From the NCBI GenBank assembly GCA_945865175.1, contig CAMBDA010000018.1, positions 1 to 58,671 on the forward strand: a stretch of 58,671 nucleotides of DNA. Reading direction: 5' to 3'. This stretch comes from an uncultured Prevotellaceae bacterium. GTDB taxonomy: Bacteria > Bacteroidota > Bacteroidia > Bacteroidales > Bacteroidaceae. Of the stretch, positions 18,665-27,913 are shown piece after piece. Position 1 is the first letter of the stretch; each line of letters opens with the position of its first letter. A program made the position numbers and the translations under genes. The notes under the pieces are model-generated. The model made no database searches, was not told where the DNA came from, and saw nothing but the letters and a program-made list of their open reading frames with translations.

Positions 18665-18719
18665 AACAAAAAAAACCACAATAATACAAAGAAGACATAC
18701 AACGAATCAACTTTTTCCG

Positions 18720-18727
18720 TACATTTG
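18720..18727 (+). promoter_or_regulatory. -7 box of nadB-trkH
   Basis: TACATTTG, 30 bases upstream of the nadB ATG at 18758. No clear -33 element; the upstream DNA is A/T-rich. Confidence 0.5.
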
Positions 18728-18757
18728 CCCCAAAATAACAAAAAAGCACATATTGCG

Positions 18758-20356
18758 ATGATACGTAAATTCGATTTTCTGATAATTGGAAGCGGTGTGG
18801 CCGGTATGAGCTACGCACTCAAGGTGGCCAATTCCGGCAAGGGCAAGGTGGCCATCGTGTGTAAGACCACCATGGACGAGGCCAACACGGCCAAGGCACA
18901 AGGCGGCATCGCCTCGGTGACCAATCTGCTGGTGGACAATTTCGAAAAGCACATCCAGGACACGATGATTGCCGGTGACTATATCAGCAATCCCGAAGCG
19001 GTGGAGCAGGTGGTGAAAAACGGTCCTGCGGGCATACGCGACCTGGTGGCATGGGGTGTAAACTTTGACAAGAAGAGCGACGGCGAGTTTGACCTGCACC
19101 GCGAAGGCGGACACTGCGAGTTCCGCATCCTGCACCATGCCGATGACACAGGAGCAGAAATCCAGCGCGGCCTGATGGAGGCCGTGCGCCACAATCCCAA
19201 CATCGAAGTGCTGGAACACCATTTTGCCGTGGAGATTATCACCCAGCACCATCTGGGAATCAGAGTGACCCGCCGCACGCCCGACATCGAATGCTACGGT
19301 GCATACATCCTGAATCCCCATACAGGCAAGGTGGACACCTATCTGAGCCGTGTCACACTCATGGCCACGGGCGGCACGGGTGCCGTGTATGCCACCACAT
19401 CCAATCCCAATATCGCCACAGGCGACGGCATTGCCATGGTCTACCGTGCCAAGGGCAAGGTGAAGGACATGGAGTTTGTACAGTTCCATCCCACGGTGCT
19501 CTACAATCCCCAGGAGTCGCATCCCGCCTACCTCATCACCGAAGCCATGCGTGGCTATGGCGGCATACTGCGTCTGCCCAGCGGAGAGGAGTTCATGCAA
19601 AAATACGACAAGCGACTGTCGCTGGCCCCACGCGACATTGTGGCCCGTGCCATCGACCATGAGATGAAAATCCACGGTCTGGACCATGTGTGCCTGGATG
19701 TCACCCACAAGGATGCCGAGGATACAAAGCGCCATTTCCCCAATATCTATGCCAAGTGCATGAGCATAGGCATAGACATCACCAAGCAATACATCCCCGT
19801 GGCTCCCAGTGCCCACTACATGTGTGGCGGCATTCTGGTGAACCTGGATGCCGAGAGCAGCATACGCCGGCTCTATGCCGTGGGCGAATGTTCATGCACG
19901 GGACTGCACGGAGGCAACCGTCTGGCAAGCAACTCGCTCATCGAGGCGGTAGTGTATGCCGACAAGGCCGCTGCCCACAGCATCGAACACATTGACGAAT
20001 ACACCTTCAACGAGCAGGTGCCCGAATGGAACGACGAGGGCACCATGAGCAACGAGGAGAAGGTGCTCATTGCACAGGACGTGAAGGAGGTGAACCAGAT
20101 CATGTCCACCTATGTGGGTATCGTACGCAGCGACCTGCGCCTGCACCGCGCATGGGAGCGTCTCGACCTGCTCTATGAGGAGACCGAGCATCTCTTCAAG
20201 CGCGTGAAGCCCACACGCGACATCTGTGAACTCCGCAACATGATTAACGTGGCTTATCTCATCACCCGGCAAGCCATTGAACGCAAGGAGAGCCGTGGGC
20301 TCCACTACACCGTGGACTATCCCTGGCATGCCTTGCAGCCCGTTCCCGAAAAGTGA
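18758..20356 (+). CDS. nadB: L-aspartate oxidase
   Basis: 532 residues, the usual size. The first step of NAD synthesis: FAD-dependent oxidation of L-aspartate to iminoaspartate. The ATG at 18758 is taken because the Rossmann motif IIGSGVAGMSYALK starts within 10 residues and the -7 box lies just upstream. Other landmarks are EANTAKAQGGIAS, the substrate-loop HREGGHCEFRILHH, a FAD-binding GECSCTGLHGGNRLASNSL and the active-site HYMCGGI. The C-terminal three-helix domain is present. The gene overlaps trkH by four bases (GTGA). nadA and nadC are not in the window. Confidence 0.95.
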   Translation: MIRKFDFLIIGSGVAGMSYALKVANSGKGKVAIVCKTTMDEANTAKAQGGIASVTNLLVDNFEKHIQDTMIAGDYISNPEAVEQVVKNGPAGIRDLVAWGVNFDKKSDGEFDLHREGGHCEFRILHHADDTGAEIQRGLMEAVRHNPNIEVLEHHFAVEIITQHHLGIRVTRRTPDIECYGAYILNPHTGKVDTYLSRVTLMATGGTGAVYATTSNPNIATGDGIAMVYRAKGKVKDMEFVQFHPTVLYNPQESHPAYLITEAMRGYGGILRLPSGEEFMQKYDKRLSLAPRDIVARAIDHEMKIHGLDHVCLDVTHKDAEDTKRHFPNIYAKCMSIGIDITKQYIPVAPSAHYMCGGILVNLDAESSIRRLYAVGECSCTGLHGGNRLASNSLIEAVVYADKAAAHSIEHIDEYTFNEQVPEWNDEGTMSNEEKVLIAQDVKEVNQIMSTYVGIVRSDLRLHRAWERLDLLYEETEHLFKRVKPTRDICELRNMINVAYLITRQAIERKESRGLHYTVDYPWHALQPVPEK

Positions 20357-21828
20357 AGAAGAACATATTCGGGCTCTTGCTCATCATGGAAGGATTCTTC
20401 CTGCTGCTCACATGGGTGGTGACGCTCTACTACGGGGAAGAAGACTGGACCGGATTCCTGGCAAGTGCCCTGCTGTCGCTCGGCCTGGGCACCGTCCTGA
20501 GAATGGCAGGCAGGAAAAATGCCGCAAACGGACATCTGGGGCGTGCCGACAGTTTCCTCATCGTGGCCCTGGCATGGGTCATCTTCTCCCTTGTAGGCAT
20601 GATTCCGTTCATCCTCCATGCGGGCATGGGCATCACTGATGCCTTCTTCGAGACCATGAGCGGATTCACCACCACAGGCGCCACCGTGGTGAGTGACATC
20701 GACGGACTCACCCATGGTCTGCGCTTCTGGCGCTGTCTCACCCAGTGGGTGGGCGGCTTGGGCATCGTGGTGTTCTCCTTTGCCCTGATTCCCGTCTACG
20801 AGATGAAGAACAGCAACATCTATTCGGCCGAGGTGACCGGTCTGGAACTGGACAAACTCCGACCCAAGATAGGAGCCACGGCCCGACGCATCCTCACCAT
20901 CTATTTCGTGCTGAGTGTGGCCTGCATGCTGTGCTACTGGATGGGGCCCATGTCGCTCTATGATGCTGTCTGCCATGCGCTCAGCACGCTCTCCACCGGT
21001 GGATTCGGCACCCATTCGGCCAGCATCGCCTATTTCCACTCGGCCTACGTGGAATATGTGTGTGCCGCCTTCATGCTGATTTCCAGCGTCAACTTCTCGC
21101 TCTATTACTACTTCACCATCCGCAGGCCCAAGGTGCTGTTCACCAACGAGGAGATGCGCGTCTTCTTCGGCATAGTGGCAGGGGCGGTGGCCGTGTTCTG
21201 CCTGCTGTTCTGGCTCTCGCCGGCCAGTCCCGGTGCGGGTGACAGTCTGCCTCAGGGCGTGGAAGAAACCTTCCGCTCGGCCCTGTTCCATGTGTCCACC
21301 ATCGTCTCCAGCACGGGCTTTGCCGCCGGCAAGTTCGACTTTGTGGCCTGGGGTCCCATGTACTGGATGCCCACGCTCCTACTCATGGCCATCGGCGCAT
21401 GTGCCGGCAGTACGGGAGGCGGCATCAAGGTGCTCCGCATCCTCATTTGTGCCAAAAGTATCATCGGCGAGTTTGTGATGCAGCTCCATCCGAAAGCCAT
21501 TTTGGGCATACGCGTATCGGGCCAGATTGTAGCCTCCAACCATGTGCGCAGGGCACTGGCCTACGTGGTGCTCTTTGTGGTGCTGGTGGCTGCGGGCACC
21601 ATGCTGCTCTCCTTCATGGGGTGCGATGTGGACACGGGGCTTGGCAGTTGCATCAGCATGCTCAGCAACATCGGTCCCGGCACAGGCACCACGGGTCCGT
21701 CATCCAATTTCGCTCATCTGCCCGCGGCCAGCAAATGGCTGCTGAGCTTCTATATGCTGATAGGCCGTCTGGAGTTCTTCACGGTCCTCTTCCTGTTCAT
21801 GCCCAGATTCTGGAAAGAGCGGAAATAG
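20353..21828 (+). CDS. trkH: TrkH/KtrB-type potassium transporter membrane subunit
   Basis: 491 residues beginning with GTG at 20353, which overlaps the nadB stop. Four repeated membrane-pore-membrane units each carry a selectivity-filter loop with the key glycine: MSGFTTTGATVV, LSTLSTGGFGTH, IVSSTGFAAG and IGPGTGTTGPSS. The membrane subunit imports K+ into the cytoplasm; the regulatory NAD/ATP-binding TrkA/KtrA partner is not adjacent. Coupling to nadB by a GTGA overlap is a compact-operon feature and does not by itself imply functional linkage. Confidence 0.93.
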   Translation: MKKNIFGLLLIMEGFFLLLTWVVTLYYGEEDWTGFLASALLSLGLGTVLRMAGRKNAANGHLGRADSFLIVALAWVIFSLVGMIPFILHAGMGITDAFFETMSGFTTTGATVVSDIDGLTHGLRFWRCLTQWVGGLGIVVFSFALIPVYEMKNSNIYSAEVTGLELDKLRPKIGATARRILTIYFVLSVACMLCYWMGPMSLYDAVCHALSTLSTGGFGTHSASIAYFHSAYVEYVCAAFMLISSVNFSLYYYFTIRRPKVLFTNEEMRVFFGIVAGAVAVFCLLFWLSPASPGAGDSLPQGVEETFRSALFHVSTIVSSTGFAAGKFDFVAWGPMYWMPTLLLMAIGACAGSTGGGIKVLRILICAKSIIGEFVMQLHPKAILGIRVSGQIVASNHVRRALAYVVLFVVLVAAGTMLLSFMGCDVDTGLGSCISMLSNIGPGTGTTGPSSNFAHLPAASKWLLSFYMLIGRLEFFTVLFLFMPRFWKERK

Positions 21829-21869
21829 TGTGTCATATACAATAATATACAATAGCCAATAACAAGTTC

Positions 21870-24422
21870 ATGAAATCTGTTTTACCGAGATTTTCACTAG
21901 TGAGATTATGGCTATGGATTGCCCTGTCATGTACTGGCACATGGAATCAGGCCCATGCGGCACACGAAGCACCCAAGAAACACAAGAAAACGGTGTATAT
22001 GAGTTATATCCTGCACGGGAACATGAACTACGACCGATACGTGCGGCCGACCATCTGGACGGAGTTCCCCCGGCTGTACGACAATCTGCTGACCTTCATG
22101 GACGAGCATCCCGATTTCAAGGGGCAGTTGCAGTTCTCCGGACAGACGTTCGGTTCCCTGTTGCAGGCCGCTCCAGAGGTGATCGAACATGCCCGCAGGA
22201 TTCATGAACGGGGACAACTCAATTTTACAGGTACCTTCTATTCCGAGCCGGTCAATGTCAACATGGATGGAGAAACCAATTACCGGTGTGCCTGGTTAGG
22301 CACGCAAATCCTGGAACAGATGACCGGCGGGACAGACGGCTTTTATCTGCAGGAGCGGGCTTATCATCCCCAGCTGCCATGGATTCTGAATCACGCACAT
22401 GTGTCCTGGACACCGGTCATTGTGGGAGAAGACTATTATTATCCGTTCCGCCTGCGCGGTATGGATGGCTCCTTGTCGGTTTGTGTACCCATTTCACGCA
22501 ATAACATTGTGGAGAAGGCATTGCAGGCACCCGACCGCGCGCTGCTGACAATCGAAGAGGATTATGAGATTCCCCAGAGTTTTGTGAATACCTATCGGAA
22601 GATTCAGGAATTGAACCAGAGCCAGCAGGAAGTGGAGGTGAAATGGATTACGGTCCAGGAATACATCCGCCGTTTCGGCTTGTCAGAGGAGCATTATGTA
22701 GACCATGCCACGAAGGCACGGGACCAGGAAAACGGGACCTACTCGCGCTGGACCGCCGACCCTCTGGACATGCAGGTACAGGAGAAGACCGTGTGGGCCA
22801 TGCAGGATATGCGGGCTGCCGAGATTGCCAGTTCCATCGCCATCCAGCAGATAGGTGTCAAGGTAGACATCCCTTTTGAACAGTCCGGCATTCTGATGAA
22901 ACATGATCCGTTGGTTTGGAACATCGAGCGGGCGGAACTTTATCCGGATATCGAGCCTCAGTTTCTGGCCCGGGACGGACAGGTGACACTGCTAAGCAAG
23001 GCCGAGCACCAACTCTTGTGGGCAGTCAATAGCGATTCCAAAGGGTGGTATCCGCTCTATGAGAAGCGTCGTGAGCGGATGAATGCGCTGGAGAATAGCA
23101 GTCTGTTATCGAAAAAGGTGATTCATGACCTGCTGGACGCAATCAGTAGCCGTGTGGCCTTGGAGGGATATGACCAGTATTACATTGTAGCCAATTTCGA
23201 GCCCCAGCGAACCACGCTAATAGCCGTGGAGGAGGAGGTGCCCTATGCCTTGTATAATTATGTGACGGGCGAGCCGTTGAAGGGCGCTTGCCGGTATGAA
23301 GAGGGGGCCTATCGGATGGAGGCACTCTTGGAAATGCCTGCCTATGGTTATACGATGATAGGCGCCAAACAGCTGGAGCAGGCTTCTGCGCAGCCGTGGC
23401 AAGCGGGCAACGAGATTCAGCAGGCAGGGGTGACCCTGCGGGCTGAGGAAGACCACCTTTGGCTGAAGATGGGGGAGACCCAGATGACCCTTTCCTTTGA
23501 TGATTTCCAGCTCAAAGCACTGGCCGAGATGAACGATGGAAAAGGGGATGACTCCTGGAGAGCGGCCCGGGCGTATGGAACTCCCCGAATATCCGTACGG
23601 CCGGGGTATCGTCCGCAACTGCGTATCGAGCACCAGCCGGACTGGCTGCTTCATGTGCAACAGATCTACACCATCGCGGAAGGCCGTGTCATTGGCGATG
23701 TCATATTTGACTTTCCACATCCGACCGTAATCCGCAGGGAAGCAGAGCCCAAGTGGAATTTCAGTCCGGAGGGATTGAATCTGACCTTTACAACCGGAAA
23801 AACGGGGGAGACATGGTACGACATTCCCTACGGAATCTCCCACTATCCGGAAGCCGGAGTCAGCTACCATTGTCCGCTCTCTACGCTCTTCTATCAAGAC
23901 CAGCAGGGTGGCTGGGCCATTTCTCCCCAATCGGGAGAACAGGCCTTTAAGGTGGATGCCGATGCCGGAAAGGTTACGCTCTATCTGGGAGCCTCCACTA
24001 CATCAGGCCCGATTCGGGATGTCGGGCTGACCTTCAGGACTCCGACAGAGGTGGACCATGAATCGGCATGGTATGCAGAGCCGTTCCACGGTCGTTATCA
24101 CCATCGCTTCGTGGTATGGAATTATGCAGGTGAATGGCAGTCAAACCACATTCCGGCCCAATTCAGAGCAGTTTCTCAACCGGTCTATTTGCGCCGATGT
24201 CGTCTGGGACATAGCCAACCGGCATTGCCGGCTCAGCAGAGTTTCCTGCAAGTCTCCGAGCCGAATGTGGAGGTGACCACCCTGCGTGAAGAGGATGGAG
24301 CCCGTATCATGCGGTTGAACGAACGGGAAGGCAGACAAACCTCAGTGACCGTTACCTGGGGTGGCAAAACCTATCGCGCCACACTGAAACCCTTTGGCAT
24401 CGAAACCATCCGCCTAAAGTAA
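21870..24422 (+). CDS. secreted GH57-like glycosidase with GH38-type C-terminal beta domain
   Basis: 850 residues with a signal peptide (hydrophobic core LVRLWLWIALSC). Residues about 40-290 resemble the GH57/GH38 catalytic barrel: YMSYILHGNMNYDRY, FSGQTFGSLLQAAPEVIEHA, and GGTDGFYLQERAYHPQLPWI, where other GH57 enzymes have a W-P-E motif. The last third is beta-rich and includes EVDHESAWYAEPFHGRYH and a C-terminal immunoglobulin-like domain, as in alpha-mannosidase-type enzymes. The exact family and substrate are uncertain; an alpha-glucan or alpha-mannoside enzyme is plausible. Codon use (many GAT, TAT, ATT, GGG) differs from the neighbours, which prefer C-ending codons, suggesting transfer. 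No TAnnTTTG box is evident upstream. Confidence 0.6.
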   Translation: MKSVLPRFSLVRLWLWIALSCTGTWNQAHAAHEAPKKHKKTVYMSYILHGNMNYDRYVRPTIWTEFPRLYDNLLTFMDEHPDFKGQLQFSGQTFGSLLQAAPEVIEHARRIHERGQLNFTGTFYSEPVNVNMDGETNYRCAWLGTQILEQMTGGTDGFYLQERAYHPQLPWILNHAHVSWTPVIVGEDYYYPFRLRGMDGSLSVCVPISRNNIVEKALQAPDRALLTIEEDYEIPQSFVNTYRKIQELNQSQQEVEVKWITVQEYIRRFGLSEEHYVDHATKARDQENGTYSRWTADPLDMQVQEKTVWAMQDMRAAEIASSIAIQQIGVKVDIPFEQSGILMKHDPLVWNIERAELYPDIEPQFLARDGQVTLLSKAEHQLLWAVNSDSKGWYPLYEKRRERMNALENSSLLSKKVIHDLLDAISSRVALEGYDQYYIVANFEPQRTTLIAVEEEVPYALYNYVTGEPLKGACRYEEGAYRMEALLEMPAYGYTMIGAKQLEQASAQPWQAGNEIQQAGVTLRAEEDHLWLKMGETQMTLSFDDFQLKALAEMNDGKGDDSWRAARAYGTPRISVRPGYRPQLRIEHQPDWLLHVQQIYTIAEGRVIGDVIFDFPHPTVIRREAEPKWNFSPEGLNLTFTTGKTGETWYDIPYGISHYPEAGVSYHCPLSTLFYQDQQGGWAISPQSGEQAFKVDADAGKVTLYLGASTTSGPIRDVGLTFRTPTEVDHESAWYAEPFHGRYHHRFVVWNYAGEWQSNHIPAQFRAVSQPVYLRRCRLGHSQPALPAQQSFLQVSEPNVEVTTLREEDGARIMRLNEREGRQTSVTVTWGGKTYRATLKPFGIETIRLK

Positions 24423-24690
24423 TTGTCCATACGCTGAAAAAGATGTTCGTGATAGAAGATTTGATGGCATGAAATCCGAACCTGCGTTCCAAAACTGCTA
24501 TCCGCACTTCTGATACGAGATATTTTATCAATCTGTCCATAGCTGCTTTGAAGCCAGGCAACAGGAAAGACATGAAACTATCTCGCCTCCACGGGGTTTG
24601 CTGCTTTGGGGGGGTACACCATGGGACACAGGCGGAATAATCTTATATTCTCCACCTTTTGGAACATGATTCGTGAATGTGCCCTGTGCC
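24423..24690. other. intergenic, convergent, no gene recognised
   Basis: A 268-base gap between converging genes. A G7 run (about 24610) and short open frames are present, but none resembles a known protein. No terminator hairpin with a T-run could be identified. Confidence 0.5.
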
Positions 24691-26454
24691 TCACACCTCC
24701 TCGCACGCTACCATGTCCACTCCGCGATACACCACAATGACCTTGTGGAGCGTGGTGTGGCCAATGTTCTCGCCCACATTCACCGTATCGGCATAGCGAA
24801 GCACCTGGGCCCTAGCCTCCCGCACGGCCGCTTCCGCCTCCATGTCCGTGGCATGGCTCCTGAGGTACTTCAGTTCGATGATGTAGGAATGCTCCATGTC
24901 GGTGAAAATCTCCTGACGTGGGCGGAGGAAGATGTCGGCATAGCCGCCCTGGTTGTCCAGCTCGGAGATGGGGCGGTAGTAGCTGCACTGGCTGGTGAGG
25001 GCCAGCGTGTAGCCATGCACAAAGGCCTCGCCCTTCTGGCGGTCACGCTGCGAGGCGAAGGTGTGGATGCTGTCGGCGATGTACTGGAAGAAGGGCCTGA
25101 AATCGCCGTCGTAGGCCATGTTCTCCTCCAGCTGGCCCAGCCTGTAGGTGTCGGTCTCCAGCTGGTTGTCGTGATAGTTGTCAAGGAGGTAGGTGTATAC
25201 CTGTTCGCGCACCACCTCGTTGGGGATAACGAACCGGGGTTTGCCACGGTAGAAGCCGCCAATGGTCACCATCCCGAAGTAATAGAGCAGGCTGATGAAG
25301 TTGTCGTCCCTGGCAATCTGCTCGGCAGGGAAGCCTTTCTTCAACTCACCCGTCACGAAGCCCTTCGACACGAGCGTCTGGATGATGGAGGCATCGTGCG
25401 TGAACTCCTTGTCCTTGCGGATGAGCATGCGCAGCTTGTTGTAGTCCACGCGGATGTTGTCATCGAGCATGTCCTTGGGAATCCTGCAGCGGTTGTTGAT
25501 GTAGCGAAACAGAAAGTAGAGCACCATATTGGAATTGTACATTGTTGTCTCTCCGTAGGCTTTCTTGGCAAAGCAATAGTTGTCGTAATAGGGCTTCATG
25601 ATTTCGATGAGCTCATCCACCGTGTGGTGAAACTCATGGACGGAGGCATAGTAACTGAGCATCTCACGCACTTCCTGCTCCGTGAAGCCCACCATCTCAT
25701 TGAAGGCATAGTCGAGTGAGTAGTTAGTCCCGATGTTGAAGCCGCTGGTGAGGTTATCCAGTGTGACGGGGCTCACCCCGGTGACGAAGACGCGCTCGAT
25801 GGAGGAATAGGTACCCGCCTTGATGGTGTCGAAGAAGGTGCGCAGGTAGCCCGTACCGTGCGTTTCCTGCTTGTACTCGGTGAGGCGTGCCGCATCGGAA
25901 AGAATGTGGTTGGTGAAGTGGTCATACTCGTCGATGAAGAGATAGATGCGGGCACCCGTCTTGCGGGCCGACCTATACAGGTATTCCAACTGTTCCGAAC
26001 AGCCGGTTTTCTTGTTCATCTCTTCCATCGTCCCTTCTGGCAGATATTGCCTGTAAGAATCGCAGCAGTCATTGAAGGCCGTATTGCAATGTTCATCCAA
26101 AGCATTGCGGTAGTTGCCCAGGTCGGCGTTGATGACCGCAAAGTTCAGGTAGATGATGAGGTACTTGTTGTGGTTGGGCGTAGGGTGCTGGCCTATGTAC
26201 AGGTCGCCATAAAGCCTCTCGAATCGGTCTGCACCATCAATGTCGTAATAGTGATGCAGCATGGACATGGTAAGGCTCTTGCCGAAGCGGCGGGGACGGA
26301 TGAAGAAGAAGAACTTGTTGGCATCCTCCACCTTCTCGATGAACCGCGTCTTGTCCACATAGTAGCAGTCATCCTCGCGCACAGCCACGAAATTCATCAT
26401 CCCATATGGGATGCGCTTTGCCTTTACTCTTACCCTTTTTTCTTCCATAACCAT
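24691..26454 (-). CDS. AAA-ATPase-like protein with C-terminal PD-(D/E)XK nuclease domain
   Basis: 587 residues from the ATG at 26454 (26448 is an alternative); the promoter at 26478-26508 excludes longer forms. An N-terminal AAA-like domain has the P-loop variant RPRRFGKSLTMSML and a sensor-like VFVTGVSPVTLDNL. The last about 110 residues are a PD-(D/E)XK_9-type nuclease domain with ADIFLRPRQEIF and YIIELKYLR. This lineage is expanded in Prevotella and Bacteroides, often in many copies per genome; its function is unsettled, with mobile-element and conflict roles proposed. No partner gene is adjacent. Confidence 0.85.
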   Translation of the reverse strand: MVMEEKRVRVKAKRIPYGMMNFVAVREDDCYYVDKTRFIEKVEDANKFFFFIRPRRFGKSLTMSMLHHYYDIDGADRFERLYGDLYIGQHPTPNHNKYLIIYLNFAVINADLGNYRNALDEHCNTAFNDCCDSYRQYLPEGTMEEMNKKTGCSEQLEYLYRSARKTGARIYLFIDEYDHFTNHILSDAARLTEYKQETHGTGYLRTFFDTIKAGTYSSIERVFVTGVSPVTLDNLTSGFNIGTNYSLDYAFNEMVGFTEQEVREMLSYYASVHEFHHTVDELIEIMKPYYDNYCFAKKAYGETTMYNSNMVLYFLFRYINNRCRIPKDMLDDNIRVDYNKLRMLIRKDKEFTHDASIIQTLVSKGFVTGELKKGFPAEQIARDDNFISLLYYFGMVTIGGFYRGKPRFVIPNEVVREQVYTYLLDNYHDNQLETDTYRLGQLEENMAYDGDFRPFFQYIADSIHTFASQRDRQKGEAFVHGYTLALTSQCSYYRPISELDNQGGYADIFLRPRQEIFTDMEHSYIIELKYLRSHATDMEAEAAVREARAQVLRYADTVNVGENIGHTTLHKVIVVYRGVDMVACEEV

Positions 26455-26477
26455 GATGCTTTTCTCATGTCCGACAA

Positions 26478-26508
26478 CAAAAGTAAGGCTATTTGGTGAC
26501 ACTGCAAA
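26478..26508 (-). promoter_or_regulatory. promoter of the AAA/PD-(D/E)XK gene
   Basis: On the minus strand TTTG (26508-26505), 19 bases, TACTTTTG (26485-26478). Transcription would begin near 26471, fixing the start at 26454 or 26448. Confidence 0.65.
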
Positions 26509-26699
26509 ACAAATGGCCAAAAACTTGTGATGCCGATGCGTGAATGGAATATAAAACAAACGCAAGAATAAACATCATACTTGAATTATTTATATGTAGG
26601 GCTAAGTAGGGATTGTCGTTTAATTCAAAATAACCGATATTGATTGACGAGAGTATGCCTTCAGAGGTCGCCCTCATCAGCATTGTGGGGGAGTTTTGT

Positions 26700-27812
26700 C
26701 GTTATTTGACTCGTTGTTTGTATCGTCAGGACATAGTTATCCCTTGCATGAGGGACATTGTTTGACGTGTATGTGGCTAGACTGCCTGGCTAAGTTCTTC
26801 CTTTGCGATTCTCCTTGCCAATTGTACTGCATTGGCAGTATGAATGACATGCCATCAACCTAAATGTTGTTGCATTTGGCTCCAAACTCGACTTTCTTTA
26901 CCTCCTTGCCTCTTACGATTGGGCGTACGTACGGCTTGCTGACACTTACGATACGATTGGGGACACTTTCCTTTGCATTGCCACTCTTGTGGTGGTTGCG
27001 CTGCTGGCGGTATATCTTCGTTATCGTCTCTGTTTCTGAGAGTTGCTTGTCAGAGAAGAGCCATGTACAGGGATTCTCTCTGTCGAGCCTTCTCAGCTCA
27101 GCGAGTATCTTTCACGGGCAGGTCCAAAAGGCGGCGGATTATCTTGCGAGTCCGTTGCTTGGTGTGACGGCGTTGCTTCACATAGGCCATGTTGTCACGG
27201 GCAGGCATCAAGATATTTTGTCCTCATACGATGGATGCCCAGTTCACGGCTTGCCTGGCACATCATCGAATATACCTTTTCTATACATTCCCACAGCAGC
27301 TTGGCATCGGTCGGATAGCGCATGGCACTCTCGTAACAGGTGGCATCGGTATAGAGCGTATCGAGATTCTTCATGTAAGGCTTCCATGCTTCTGCCAGTG
27401 CCTCTTGCTGATTCTGTATTCTCAGACGGTTGGACAGTTCAAGAATGATATCGTCTATGAGCTTGTAGTTGGTCAGTGGATTCGCTGAACTTATTCGAAT
27501 GCCGCAGAATATCTGGTAGTGGATGTTTGCATTTAGCTGCTCCATGAGTTTGGGGGCTGACAATCCGGTATATGACTTGAGGAACATGAGCGCCACCTTA
27601 CCTTTGGGGCTGAAGTAAGACTTGCGACCGGCTTTCTTGCGTGGATGCGGATCTATCAGACCGAATCTGATTGCCATCTCATGCAGTGGAAGGAGGGAAT
27701 GAATGCGTCCGAGTTCGCTCTTTTTGAACGATTCTTCATAATCCTTGTAAAAATCGAACTCTGTGAACGCAAAACTTGGTGTTATTTCAGAAAATTGTTG
27801 TACCTTTGCCAT
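26700..27812 (-). pseudogene. decayed IS1182/IS5-like transposase
   Basis: The intact N-terminal part (27812 to 27195) begins MAKVQQFSEITPSFAF and includes KAGRKSYFSPKGKVALMFLK and a DDE-type start LYTDATCYESAMRYPTDAK. It then shifts frame (KYLDACP stop) and the remainder is scattered in other frames: KQRRHTKQRTRKIIRRLL, then after a stop RIVSVSKPYVRPIVRGKEVK and VEFGAKCNNI followed by another stop. At least three lesions are visible and the C-terminal part is missing, so it is not active on its own. It marks the left edge of the AT-rich accessory region. Confidence 0.85.
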
Positions 27813-27830
27813 GACGATTATTTTTCGTTT

Positions 27831-27864
27831 CCCCCAAAACAAGCCCTGTTAAGCAGTTTGGGGG
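27831..27864. other. hairpin in the transposase leader
   Basis: CCCCCAAA (27831-27838) pairs with TTTGGGGG (27857-27864), followed on the plus strand by a T8 run (27866-27873), a terminator-like structure. On the minus strand it lies between a TACCTTTG box (27891-27884) and the transposase ATG at 27812, so it could limit transposase expression or read-through from the Ntn-hydrolase operon. Confidence 0.5.
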
Positions 27865-27913
27865 ATTTTTTTTGTTTTTTATACAAAGGTACAAAAAATC
27901 ATAACACTGGCAA

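Noticed and set aside
24352..24573. Minus-strand frame of 73 codons between GH57 and the AAA gene
   Set aside because: It overlaps the end of the GH57 gene, has no promoter and resembles no family I know.
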